Part shown: in pieces, positions 31,881-43,540 of the stretch
Layout of the letters: every line of letters starts with the position of its first letter
Position numbering within the stretch: the stretch's first letter is position 1
From: Cycas panzhihuaensis
Lineage: Eukaryota > Cycadophyta
Direction: 5' to 3'
DNA: 64,000 nucleotides
NCBI GenBank assembly: GCA_023213395.1
Contig: CM041465.1
Location: 26,419,741 to 26,483,740, forward strand
Program-made: the position numbers and the translations under genes
Notes under the pieces: generated by a model
The model's input: only the letters and a program-made list of their open reading frames with translations
What the model was told of the DNA's origin: nothing
Databases searched by the model: none

Positions 31881-32856
31881 ATAATAATTGATTTTCCAAA
31901 TAGATAGAACAAGCATAGGATATACAAGATGTACAATAATATGGAAATACAAACCAAAACGTTTTGTTATAGAGGGAACTATATTTGGTCCTCTCACAAC
32001 TAGACATAGTCTTGAATAGTACAATCAAAGGGTCTATTATAAGACTATGGCTCAAGTAGTTATAGTAAAAAAAGTATAAAAGATCTTATGCTACTATTAC
32101 TTCCATATCATGCATTCAATCTTGATTTATACAAGGAGAATACATTTAGTTATACTAAATTACTAAATAAATTTTTTTATCAATTAATTCTATCACATGT
32201 AATTCTATAAATTCCTAAGTCTTTGATATACTTCTATTACAATTATGGCTTGAATTATATATTTAGTCATACTTAAATTGCAATCCATTAACTAGTTGCA
32301 CTTTTGGTCATACTTATAGCTAATAATTTATGATCTAGTCATACCTTAGGTCACATCTAAACTATAATTTATGATCCAGTTATACCTAAGTTTGTACTTG
32401 AACTATGACCTACAATTTGGTCATACCTTAGATCACACCTAAACTATAATATGCAATCTAGTTATACCTAAGGTTGTACCTAAATTGTGATTAGAACTTC
32501 AATTACACTTTTGATTGAACCTTTCTACAATAATCTAAACAATGATTATACCTCTTATTAAAATTTTGACTATGATCTAGCTTTTAATTATAAATTTGGT
32601 TATATCCTTAGACCTAAAATTCTCCTTTGATGATTCTTCTATACACATTTCTACCATAACAAAACTAACGAGTGTCGTCACTTAAATAAAATTTTAAAAT
32701 GTTTCATCTTTCCCTTCCCTCTAAATTTTAGAATTAGGGATTCCTTAATCTTTGGATTTATTATGTTATATTCTCACTTACTTCTTTATGATCTTCCTTT
32801 AATTTTACAACTTCTTTCTTTATGTATAGAGGGTCTAGTTAAGAAATTATAGGGTT
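31881..32856 (+). repeat. u1 repeat copy with degenerate tandem array
   Basis: This matches 11017-12000 in reverse complement and, more weakly, 61735-62790 in the same orientation. The shared landmark is CTCTCACAACTAGACATAG (31992). An array of diverged 25-60 bp units rich in ATGATC/ATAACT words occupies about 32225-32600. It ends at 32856, where the Tat LTR begins. Confidence 0.6.
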
Positions 32857-35214
32857 TGGCATGCTTTGGTTGGACTTAGGCTAAATATTCCTCAAAGATA
32901 TTATGTTTCCTACATTTCAGATCAACATTGAAAACATGAAAAATCCTAAGAGAACCTAAGGACCACCTTTACCAACTCTTAAAAAGGAGTTTCTACCTAT
33001 TTGCATCATTTAGTTTGAATATGTATGTGATAATAAAATGCTAGGATATAAAAAGAGTACTAGGATCCACTAGCCTGCATAAGTAAGTAGAGGAGATCTA
33101 AGTCTAGAATTACAATGGCAATGCTTTTTGTTTCCTCCTTAGGAACTCCTTTCCTAGCCTACATAAGTAAGTAGAGGAGATCTAAGTCTAGAATTGCATT
33201 GCCATTGCTTTTTGTTTCCTTCTTAGGAACTCCTTTCATTATATTGTTTCAACTTTTTTTGTTTATTCTAATAAATAAAAGGGATAAGCAATGAAAAGTT
33301 TAATATGTTTCTAAAGAATACAAAAGAAAGAACAAGAGAACAATGAAATAACAAGATCTAATTATCCTTTAAATCCAAGTAAAGAAAGTAAACCATACAT
33401 ACTATTTATTTTTCTTTTCTTTTTAAAATAAAGAATACTAAAACAAAAGAGATGCTATCTCCTAAAGATGCAAAACACACTTCTCTTAAATGTAAAAACA
33501 ACAAATATAAGATGCATATACTATGACATGTAATGTTGTATGTAACTTGATAGAACTTAAAATAACATGTTATACTTGTGTAAAACCTTTCAATTCATGC
33601 ATATGTTATTTTAAATTTTGATGATAATTTTAACAGAACTAAGAGACTTCATATATGATTTTAGTGGCTAAAGATAGCATGCAATCCATAAAACTCACAT
33701 GCAACTAACTATATCTTAATATCATTGTAAAAATATACTATATTAAAAATATAAGGAGATCCTAGGCACCATGGGATCCTTGAACCTCATACAAAATCTA
33801 TTTGCTGCAAAGATTTTTCATTCATGCATATATACTTCCTTTCATAAAAGAGAGAAAATAATGGCAAAGAGTCAAGGAATGTAGTACCAATAATTTTAGA
33901 AATCTTTTCTTCAATGATGTATTTTATGCCTTAGAATAGCAATCTACCTTTATTATGACCAATCTTGCTCAATTTTTTCCCTTAAAATAAGCATAAAAGA
34001 AGAAAAAAATTGAGAAGAAGAAGTTCAACAACAACTAAGAAAGAAGAGGTAGGACTAAAATCTCTTAGGAAAGTTGGATAGCTAAGAAGAATGGCAAAAA
34101 GTAGCTATATTTGAAGGTAAAGAGGTAGATCTCTCTTCATAATAGTCTACTCCCTTACTTTCCCATAAAGGGCTAACCTTTCAGCTAAGAATTTCCAAGG
34201 AAAAAATGTAGGTGAAAAAGTTTTAGAAATCAAATGAATGAGAGAGTAATAATTGATCATAAAAAAGCATCAAAACAACACGAAAACCAAAGAAAACATT
34301 ATTGAAAAAGATCTTACAAAAAAGATGAAGCCTGAAGTAAATAGTTACAACAAATAAAGTACCTTAAGAAGTAGCAACAAGCTAAATTTGAATAGCATAC
34401 AAGTAGCATTCAGAGCTCCAAATCTTTTTCTCTTAACTCCTCTTTCCTTTTCTCAAAGATGGGGATAAAAAATCATAAAGAAATCTCTTAATACTTATAA
34501 GAAAAGACTCCAAAAGCATACCATCAAGATCACTTTCTTTCAAATGGATGCCCTTTAAAGGGTTTCAAAGAGTTCTATGCATGAATGGAGTATGTTTACA
34601 CTGAATCTAGGTGGTGGCATATAAAATTAGCATGTTGTTTAAAAAATTTGCATGCATGATAATTAGAAACACGATCAATTATATTTTATTAATAGTAAAA
34701 AATGTAATTTCCTAAATAAAATGTTATTGATTACATTTTTTATATAAGTAAAAATACAATGAAATAAAAGGTAGAAAATTAATCATTAAATAGTCAAAGT
34801 GGACTTTTATTAAAAAACTTTGAATATAAATAACTTTATTAATGAAAAAATGAATAGCAAGAGGAGAGAAAACTTAAGCATAAGCACAATAATCATAAAA
34901 AGCTAATAACTTAAAGATAAAAATTAAGAGAAAAAGATTGAAATAAGGATACATTTTAGGAGAAAAAGTGAGTCAGAATGATCTTAAAGGTGACATTATA
35001 TTGCTATAGTTTTTACTCATCAACAAGTAAAAACATAATAATACAATCATCATCATCTAATATAAATCATCCATAAAATTGATATCACATTTCACTAAAA
35101 CATGATTCAACACAATATAGAACAATCTTATAATTAATCAAATTTAATGTAAATTAAGCAAGATACTTGTTAATGAATAAGAAGATCAATTAAGGGCCAA
35201 GTTTTGGTGAAACA
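32857..35214 (-). repeat. 3' LTR of the Tat-like element
   Basis: 2358 bp. On the minus strand it starts TGTTTCACC and ends GCATGCCA. It aligns with 57977-60866 apart from a 628-bp solo LTR in the latter. The part up to about 34270 is also present, inverted, at 9660-11016. Confidence 0.82.
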
Positions 35215-35226
35215 TTTGCCCCCTTA
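35215..35226 (-). other. Polypurine tract of the Tat-like element
   Basis: On the minus strand this reads TAAGGGGGCAAA directly before TGTTTCACC. A G-rich PPT of this form is common in Tat/Athila elements. Confidence 0.72.
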
Positions 35227-36615
35227 GCACCTGAAGGTCTTACTTCAAAAGAGGAGTAGGATGATAAAAGGTGATAATGATTCACGATGAAGGTTTTTTC
35301 AAAAACCAAAGGGTTTGAATGAGGTAAATGGATGACAAAATACTAGTCTATAAAAGGGTACTAAAATCAAACTAAGTAAACCTTAATATCACTAAACGAT
35401 AACTATAAAGGTACTACTAAAATACCTATCAAACAAATAGGATTTAAAAGATATAGTGTCAGAAGATTACCCATAGCCAAGGTGGGGCTTATGATCCTTA
35501 TTACTTGAAAGAAGTACTGATGATACCCATAAACTAGACGGGGCTTACACTTACTTAATTAAACACAACACTAAAGATGCCCATAGAATACATAGAGTAT
35601 AAAAACCTAAATGGTCATAGTTTATCTCTCATTAATCAAATCTTAGAGAAAACTCCTTTCTCTAGAGCATAGAATATAGACTGTCATAGTTTTTGGGCTC
35701 ATTAATAGGTGACCTTTTGGAGCCTAAGACTACCATAGTTTTAGGTCATTAGTAAGTAACTTTTTAGAGCTTAAGACTACCATAGTTTTAGCTCGTTTTA
35801 GAGCCTTCCATCATAGTTTAAGTTCATTAATAGGTAAATGAGGTTCGGAGTATTACACTATCATAGTTTAATCTCTTTAATAGGTGAAAGGGTTTGGAGC
35901 ATTTTAACAACCAAAATAAAGATTAAAACATGTACTAAAACAAAAGAAAAATGCCATATTCATGCCTTCAAAATGCTTGTTAAGAGGTAAATAAATTAGG
36001 ATTAACAATAACCCTAATTGATGAAAGATATATCATTCCTTATATTAAGAAGAATTTATCTAGGAATGATTATTAAAAGGAGATAATACCAACTTAGATA
36101 GATGAAATTGATGTAAGAATTTTTTTACCCAAAAAAATAAAGAAGAGGAACCCTCTTTTTATGAGAAAAATGATAATGTTTTATTTTATTTTCACATGAG
36201 AGAGTTAGAAAAATGACAATTTAAAGGGTCTACTTCTTAGATTTTGGAGACGATCAGAGACCATTTAGATTAGAGACCAACTCTAGGAGGTGAGGATCGA
36301 GGAGATGCATTAGGGAGTTAGGTATCTGGTGAGATTTCTTTGTAAAAAAATTTTTAAACTAAATTTTTTGATGAAAAATGTAATGATGTAGGGGTAAAAA
36401 ATGTGATTACTAAATTAAAATTATAATGAAGAGATCAAAAATGTAATTTTACAATTTGAGTAAGAAATTAGAATACTGTATTTTTTATAAAGAAATCATA
36501 TTTTTAATTATGTTATCGTGTTTTTTACTGTGTTATCACATTTTTGACTTTAGAAGAAAAAAATCAAAAATGAAAGTTTCTTTGAAAGCCAATGTTTTAA
36601 TATAACATAATTATT
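35227..36615. other. 3' non-coding region of the Tat-like element
   Basis: No retroelement domain was recognised here. It contains the CATAGTTT repeat block (35616-35905) and AT-rich sequence. Confidence 0.5.
35616..35905 (+). repeat. Imperfect tandem repeats starting CATAGTTT
   Basis: Six units of about 31-69 bp each begin CATAGTTT, continue with a CTCATTAATAGGTGA-like block and often end in TTGGAGC or AAGACTAC. They are irregular in length and have no spacers of constant size, so they are minisatellite-like, not a CRISPR array. Confidence 0.65.
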
Positions 36616-36619
36616 TTTG

Positions 36620-38440
36620 CTATGATGTAGCCTCTGGAGAGGGTAGATACTAGAAAAAATGAAGGATTGGTAATAAGAGAGTTGGTTAGCTAACTTACTA
36701 AGGAGGACTAGGCCCTATTAAGGGCATGTGAATTATCTCGAGTGAGTGGATAGATCCAATTAGTTATGGAGTATAAGAGTTTACATGATTTTATTAGTTG
36801 TTGGATCTCAAAGAGGAATATATTTAGGGTACAGGCTATCAGAGATATCCAGATTACTCTGAGAGATATTAGGAGGATTTTAGGAGTTAGTTGGTATGAA
36901 GAGAGGATCAAACTAAATACGGTAATAGATGATGAGTCTTGGGAGGCATGTAACCAGTATCTCCCTGGCTTCACTAATCAATTTAGTCTTCATAGGATAT
37001 CTATTGAGGTGATAAGAATAGTAGAGGGGATACTTATGATATAGAAGATTATCACCCTAATCACTATATTCAAGATTACTAGGATCTAAAACTTCATGGA
37101 GGTCCCTGCATAGTAAGTTAGAGTGAGTAGGAGGTGTGATTAGGGGATCAGGATGAACTAGGGACAATATATAGTAAATAACATATGCCTTCAATTATCT
37201 AGGATTATAATGCAGGGTCGAGGTCCTATAGTTCTATTCTTATGTGTTAATTATATAAACGCATCCCATTGATGAGGCTAGGTGGAGCACCATGAGAGTT
37301 GATTATTATAGATCTGGAGATGAATAGATGGAATATGAGAACCTAAATCCATAATAGGATAGTTATGGTAATAAGGAATATACATAGTCCCTTACTAAGC
37401 TAGATGACTAATAGACAACTAGTAGAGGATCTATATGAGGGGTTTCCAGTATAAAGTGATGATAAGACTGATATAGCTAAGAGAGCAATAGTAGAGGAGG
37501 TTGCCATTATAGTTAGAAGGAGAGAGAAGGGCAAAATAAGAGGAGGAGATGATGGAGGGTAGCATTTGGCTAGTCCAGGTAGGAGAGGAGAGAGGGATGA
37601 GCCATCGACCAGTGGAGGTAGGAGAGGAGGTAGGGATGTGCTCTAAGCAATAGGTGGAGCACACAGTGATGATAGAGAAGGCTCCATACAAAGTATGGAG
37701 TTAGGTTTAGAAAATGGATAGGGGAGGACAAGATATAATAGTAGAGGAGGAAAGGGAGACCTTCCTCAAGAGGCTCCTTAAGAGCCTTAAGGAGAGGCAA
37801 TCCTATAGCTAGTGAAGGAGATGGTAGTAAAGCCAACGAGAGGAGGACAACTAGCAGGTATATTAATTAGTATATATTTTAGACATGATTGATTATTTCC
37901 CTTCAATATCTACCCTTTTTATAGAAGATTAATCATGATTGATATGTTTTTCATGGGAAGGTAAGGAGATCTTAACTCTCTCAAAGATCCAAAGGATGTT
38001 AGATCTGATCTTCCCCTTTGCATCTAAGTTAGAGGAGCCTCTAATAGGAACATCATCAACCACAGCCTATTAAGAAATCATATTGAGTACTTCAGTCTCA
38101 CATTATAGGCTTTGGATATAATTCAAGATATATAGTGGATCTAAACTCTAAGAGTCAGAGTTGAAGGTAGCAGAGGATGAGAGATGTCATTTATAGAGGA
38201 TGACATTAGTATAGGCTAGAGTTTGAGTTACTCCTTTAGAGAGTACTATGGTACAACAAGGGAGACAACTTCCATCATAGAGGGAGTCAACACATCAATA
38301 GACTCCAAGTAGAGGGGAGAGGGTAGAGTAAGGAGGACAAGGTAGATATCACAGGAGCTCATAAAGATAAGCATATTTTATATATAGAGAGGGGATGGGA
38401 GGGAGATATGAGGCATTTTTCCACTCTTAGATGTTGTATC
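36620..38440 (+). pseudogene. Antisense extra ORF of the Tat-like element, plant-mobile-domain-like
   Basis: This decayed coding region runs opposite to gag-pol, between pol and the 3' LTR. From 36766 the frame is open for 92 codons and reads LHDFISCWISKRNIFRV, then IQITLRDIRRILGV. The pattern W-x-F...ITLxD(V/I)xx(L/I)LG(L/V) resembles the start of the plant mobile domain. It continues (37420-37680) into an Arg/Gly/Asp-rich, probably disordered stretch (KRAIVEEVAIIVRRREKGK, GGRRGGRD). Stops are mainly TAG at Trp/Gln positions. Tat-lineage elements such as Grande and Retand are known to carry antisense extra ORFs in this position. Family assignment is tentative. Confidence 0.45.
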
Positions 38441-39325
38441 ATGAGTCATATGGTGATATATGTATTATACTTTAGCCATGTTTAATATATATTTGTATAT
38501 TGATTATCTCATAATGATTTTTATAACATATGTAATTGGATCATTATCTCTAAACTCATTCCCCCTTATATCCATGTTTTATATATTGAGCTTGATATAC
38601 ATTCATCAGTATGAGAGTCCATGAAAGCATATGATGATTTTTCTTTTCTTTTATCTTTTTTATATCTTTTATTATTTTATATTTTTTTTTATTTTTTATT
38701 AATATATACATAATAGTTTGTATTTATTTTAAGGTACAAGGGTCCTTGAAGGAGAAAAAAACATAAGAAATAATTAAAGGAAGAAAATAGATTGAAGGAT
38801 AAAAGGGAGTAGATGGAAAAGATTAACTATTCTACTCTTATAAGCATAAAACTATTTGAAAAATAGGTAATAATAGGTTTATACAAATAGAAGATGGAAT
38901 AGCATAAGTCCTGTAAAGAGAAAAACTTATATAATTCATACCATACTCAAGATAGATTATACAAACATAGACCAAAATCCATATTCATATAATATATCTT
39001 AAGAAAAACATGTTGTTTATGGAGTGAAACTAATTTCACCTGATAAACAACTAGTTTCTTGAGTATATAGGATTCCTCGTTGGCTCCTTCCAAGGGCAAG
39101 AAGCTTTTAGGGACTTGCCCCCTGCCAAGATCCTCCTCAGCGCATGATTTCCATGTGGGTCTATCCTTTCTAACACTTTATTACATCTTTAAACCTATTA
39201 TCTTAACCTTCATATTACTCATACTTTTACTTTCAAAATCCATAGTCTATACTCTTTATGAAGTGGTAGTTTATACTTATTCCAACATAGGGTGCCCATA
39301 GTAAAAGATGAAAGTTACCTAAGAT
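38441..39325. other. AT-rich spacer, no gene recognised
   Basis: Contains T-rich simple sequence (38640-38700). A small open stretch at 39080-39301 (+) has no recognisable features. Confidence 0.45.
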
Positions 39326-39329
39326 GGTC

Positions 39330-39715
39330 ATCCAAGATAAAAGAGACTAAAGTGTCAGCTTCAATATTGAGAGTCTAAGGAACAAATTAGATAATAACTG
39401 AAGAAAATAAGGATATCAATGACAAAACTTGAAGGTGATGGGAAAGGAGCTATGGAGAGTGTATATGATATATCCCAACTAATTGGTAAACCATGATTTT
39501 TTAGTTAGAGTAAATGACAATAGGTCCATAATAAGATTAGTAAATATTAGATAATGCTCTTATAATAGTAAAGTATTTGACTTCATTGTTGGTTACTCTA
39601 GGTAGAAATAAACCAATAAATAAAAGGAGGTTTTCTGATTGGTCATAAATCACCCAAGTGATAGGAGATAGTCTTGGGTTACCTCTACTACCTTTATTAG
39701 TGAAAATACTTAATG
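39330..39715 (-). pseudogene. Additional RNase H domain downstream of integrase
   Basis: On the minus strand this reads IFTNKGSRGNP (usual FxDGASRGNPG), WVIYDQSENLL, LPRVTNNEVKYFTIIRAL, then YSN, MVYQLVGIYHIHSP and FVPxTLNIEADTL. These are the blocks of a cellular-type RNase HI (D, E, D, D acids). The first and third acids are Asn, the Glu in TNNE and the final Asp in EADTL are kept. It lies about 0.9 kb after the end of integrase, in the same orientation. Tat elements are known for a second RNase H, usually between the first RNase H and integrase. I see none there in this copy. A LINE fragment is the alternative source. Confidence 0.7.
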
Positions 39716-39839
39716 TCATGGAAAAATAGGGCAAATATTTAGAGATAGTATAATCGATAAAGGGAAGAGTGTGGGAATCTAAGGAGATGGCAATAGATAA
39801 AAATAGATTGGTTTCAACTACAAGGAGGAAGAGCAAAGA

Positions 39840-40735
39840 TCATAATTAGGATAGCAATAATAAACTATAAACAAAGGTGTCAAGTAAGGTTCAATCACAA
39901 CCGAGGCTACAATGGACCCATGTAGTTAGACCCAGACATCCTAAATGACTCATCTAAATGAACCCAACCTATTATGAGTATAGGTGGGGATGACGCCATC
40001 ATGCAACTTACCCTAGATTATAAGAGGATGATGACAATATATCTTATTTTATTTATTTATTTATTTTACTTCTACTTTTTTTTTTTAATATTTACAAAAA
40101 AAAGAGCATTGTAACCATCTAATTATGAAGTACCTCTTCTTAATGCAGTAAGAATCTCTCCTTTTTAATAAAACCAAGATGGAATAAAAGAGACCAAACT
40201 CATTAAATATTAAATTATAGGAAAAAAGAGGAGATCTAAATCATGATGTCTCTAAACATAAGGGAAAGGTGGAAGAATGAGTATTCACTTCAAAAGCATA
40301 GATAAAAAAGACCAAGGATGATAAAAAGAAAGAAAAATAGGTGATAAATGACCAAAATGAAATCCTAAAGGTAAAAATCTAGTATGTAAAAAATAATATA
40401 AGCAACTGATGAAGTAACTAAAGCTAACAAAATAGATCTCTCCTCAAGAATGACTATAAATGGCAAAATTAGAGGCCCAAATTCTCTCTTAAGAATGGGG
40501 CTCAAAAGAGAAATATATAGGCAACTTTGAAAGAGGAATACTTACAACTAATATATATGCTAAAATGGGTAGTAGTCTTATGTGATTATAAGAGGACTAC
40601 TTTATGAAAATAAAAGAAAGTTGGAGTATAAAGAGTAGTTAGGAAAGAGAATTGTCCATAGTTTTAGCCTATTAAATAATAAGAGAATTTAGAGCCATAG
40701 TTTATCCTCATTGTAGAGACTTATATAATTCTAGG
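39840..40735 (-). other. Region between integrase and extra RNase H
   Basis: No domain was recognised. A T-rich and A-rich run pair (40040-40105) is present. Confidence 0.4.
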
Positions 40736-40739
40736 TATA

Positions 40740-41960
40740 AAACTTCCTTAAATATTGAGAGTTAATAATCTTCTTAAAGTTTAAGCCTTCCATTGTAGAG
40801 ATTCGATAAGTACCATTATTTAAATCTTTGATAAGGAAGTAAGGTCTAGTCTATTTAGGAGAGAACTTCCATTACTTGTCATGGAGATACTCTAGTTTCA
40901 AGACTTTATCGATAACATAAAATTTCTTAGGCCTAAGCTATCTATCATAATCATCTTGAACCCTAGATTTAGAATCCATATTATTTTTTTGTGCCTACAA
41001 ATAGGTCTCATCTACTTTTTTAAGTTCTAAGAGACATGCCTCTCTTTAGAACTCCTTATTAGTAAATTCTTTTAGTGAGACACGTAATGAAGGAATCTCA
41101 ACTTCTAATGGGAGAATGACCTCAATACCATAAACTAGAGAGAAGGGTGTCATACCTATAACATTTCTAATCGAAGTCCTATATGCCCACAATGCTAAAA
41201 ATAGTTGGATATGATAACCTCTATATGAACTTTCCATAGTCTTAGCAAGAATCTTAGCTAAGGTTTTATTAAATGCCTCTACTTGGCCATTTGCTTATGG
41301 ATGATAAGGGGCAGATAGCCTATGTGTAATATGGAACTTGTCACATAGCTTACTAACATGGGGATTATAAAATAAAGATCTGTTATCAGTAATTATGATA
41401 TCAAGTACCCCAAATCTATAAATAATATATTGAAAAATAAATATAGCAACAATCTTTCCTATAGCAGAAACTAATGGGATGGCTTCACTCCATTTGATGA
41501 AATATTCTATTGTAATGATAATAAATTTATAACCATTAGATAAAGCAAGAAAGACTTGACCAATGAAATCAAAGCCCCATTGAGGAAAGGGACAAGGAGA
41601 AACAATAGATTTTAGCTCTTAGGCAAGTTTATAAATCAAAGTGGCATGAGATTAGCATTTTTCACACTTTTGAATGTAAACATGAGCATCTTTAAATAAG
41701 GTAGGCCAATAATAACCCATATAAAGAATATGTTAGCCCATAGATCAACCACCAAAATGGCCACTACATAATTTGTTACGGCACTCTATTAAGGCCAGAA
41801 GAGCCTCGTCATGAGAGAGACACCTCAATAAAACCCCATTAAAGGAATGTTTATAGAGTATGCCATTAAGTAAAAGATATTGCTTAGTGGTATTTGTATT
41901 CATCTTCTTTTCTTTGATGTTGAAGAAGAAGGGAAAGGTTGATTATAAAGATAATATTTA
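40740..41960 (-). pseudogene. Tat-like integrase
   Basis: On the minus strand this shows the zinc-domain lead-in (SGHFGG, then YWPT and CKKCQSHA), a core with PQWGFDFIG, VLDIIITDNRSLFYNP with the second catalytic Asp kept, and NGQVEAFNKTL with the Glu (TAG nearby for Gln). The C terminus reads FLALWAYRTSIRNVIGMTPF, SLVYGIEVILPLEVEIPSLR, then a GPY-like TRPYFLIK and an end INSQYLRKFY. RTSIR and LPxEVEIPSLRV are hallmarks of Tat/Athila integrase. There is no chromodomain. Confidence 0.86.
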
Positions 41961-41994
41961 ATCTCTCCATATTAAGAATCATTAGAAGAGATGG

Positions 41995-42525
41995 TCTAGA
42001 CATAGAGGATGTGTTTAACAGGAAGTCTATCATCAATAAGTCAATTGAAAAGATTTGGTAAGGGAGTATAAGACATGATCTCTATAATGATGATGCCTTT
42101 CTTGGATTTCTTATTAACAATTTGAAAATCAAACTCTTATAAAAATAAGGACCATTTACTTAGTCATCCAATAAGGTTTGTTTTAGTTAACAGATATTTG
42201 ATGGGATCAGATTGGATGATAAAAAGGACCTTGTTTCCAAGGTGGTGGTGATGTAACCTTCTAGTAGTAAAAACCAAAGAAAGGAATTGTTTCTCAATAA
42301 GGGGATAGTAAAGTTTGGCTACCACTAAGGTTCTACTAATGAAGTGAACTGCTTGTTCTTTAGCAAAGTCATCTTCTTATATGAACATACCTACTAACAA
42401 CTCTTTTATAGAAGAAGTACATAGAATGAAAGGTTTATTAAAAATTAGGGTAGTTAGCACAGTGGCTAAGATTAATGCTTACTTTAGTCTATTAAAGGAC
42501 TCTTAAACTTAAGGATTCCATTGTA
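41995..42525 (-). pseudogene. Tat-like RNase H (gypsy type)
   Basis: This follows RT on the minus strand: VTSTKESLVGMFI, AVHFISRTLVVAKLYYPLIE, FTTRRLHHHLGNKVLFI, SDPIKYLL and LSKWSLFLxEFDFQIVN. These match the first RNase H of Tat elements (YYVSRTLVxAExRYxxLEK and LVKWAIELxEFDI). The sequence then leads into the integrase zinc domain without an intervening archaeal-type RNase H. Confidence 0.78.
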
Positions 42526-43540
42526 ATTAAAAATCTTTCTTTAAAAAATTAGTAAAAGACTTAGCATCTAGGGTGAAATTAACAATAAAACTTCTTAGAA
42601 AACCAAGTCTACCTAAGAAAATTTTGATTTGTTTATGGGTCTTAGGAGGATGCATTTCAACAATTGCCTTCACTTTGTTAGGATCTACTCTTATTCCATT
42701 ATGAGAGATAATCTTACCCAATATCTTTCCTAAAGTCATTGCAAAAATACATTTAAAAGGATTTAAACATAAACAATATCTTCTACACCTTTCAAAATTC
42801 ATCTTCAAATCACACACATGGTCTTAAGGTCTATGAGAGAGGACAAGCATGTTGTCCAAATATCCAATAATAATATTGTCAATTAGATCATGCAATATAA
42901 AGACCGTTACTCTTTAGTATGTAGCCCCAACATTCTTTAAACTAAAAGGCTCAACTTTGTAAATGAAGGTGCCCTAAAGAATGGTAAAAGTAGTTTTATG
43001 ATGGTCTCAAGGTATAATAGAGATTTGATTATATCCAGAGAAACCATCCATAAGGGACATAACTTCGAAACCAACTATTTAATCCCAAATTTGATCAAGA
43101 AAGGGAAGAGAAAAAATTATCTTTAATACATGCATCATTAATATCCCAAAAGTCAATGTAAATTTAAATTGGGCCCTTTTCTTTGGCAACTAGGACTATA
43201 TTTGAAAACCGATTGAAAGTAATTAACACTCTCAATAAATTAAACTTTTAACAATTTTTCAACTTCTTATTTGATAGTAGTAGAAAGATGTGGATGAATA
43301 GGTCTTTGTTTTTTGTGCTTGGGTTTGATAATAGGAATAACATTGATATTATGTTCAATAATATAGGGATCAAGACCCTGCATGTCATTGTAATCCCAAG
43401 CAAAAATTGAATGAAACTCACAGAAGAGATTTTTAAACTGGGAGATCTCTTTAGTAGAATAATTAGTTCCAACCTTAATGATTTTAGGAGTATCCCCTAC
43501 CTCTAAGTCAATATTAATGGTTTCTTCTATAAGCATGGCA
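42526..43540 (-). pseudogene. Tat-like reverse transcriptase
   Basis: The N-terminal block FAWDYNDMQGLDPYIIEHNI (43310-43400) is typical of Tat/Athila (FAWSYxDMPGLDPxxVxH). The palm active site reads IIGYLDNMLVL near 42860, with the second Asp of YLDD changed to Asn. The thumb shows CLNPFKCIFAMTLGKILG, then ISHNGIRVDPNKVKAIVEM and IKIFLGRLGFLRSFI. Stops between 42820 and 43260 are mostly TAG. Confidence 0.87.

Larger units (their letters stand above)
13827..34280 (+). repeat. Right arm of the inverted repeat, split by insertions
   Basis: The arm consists of 13827-14364, 17078-17836 and 31346 to about 34280, roughly 4.2 kb in sum. It is interrupted by an LTR element (14365-17072) and a gypsy (17837-31340), each with its own TSD. 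After excision the copia frame and LTR sequence rejoin exactly and align with the uninterrupted left arm. The two insertions therefore came after the inverted duplication. Confidence 0.82.

Noticed and set aside
36620-38440. Possible host gene on the plus strand between 36.6 and 38.4 kb
   Set aside because: It is full of TAG stops and lies between pol and the 3' LTR of the Tat-like element. Its position fits the antisense extra ORF of such elements better than an independent gene.
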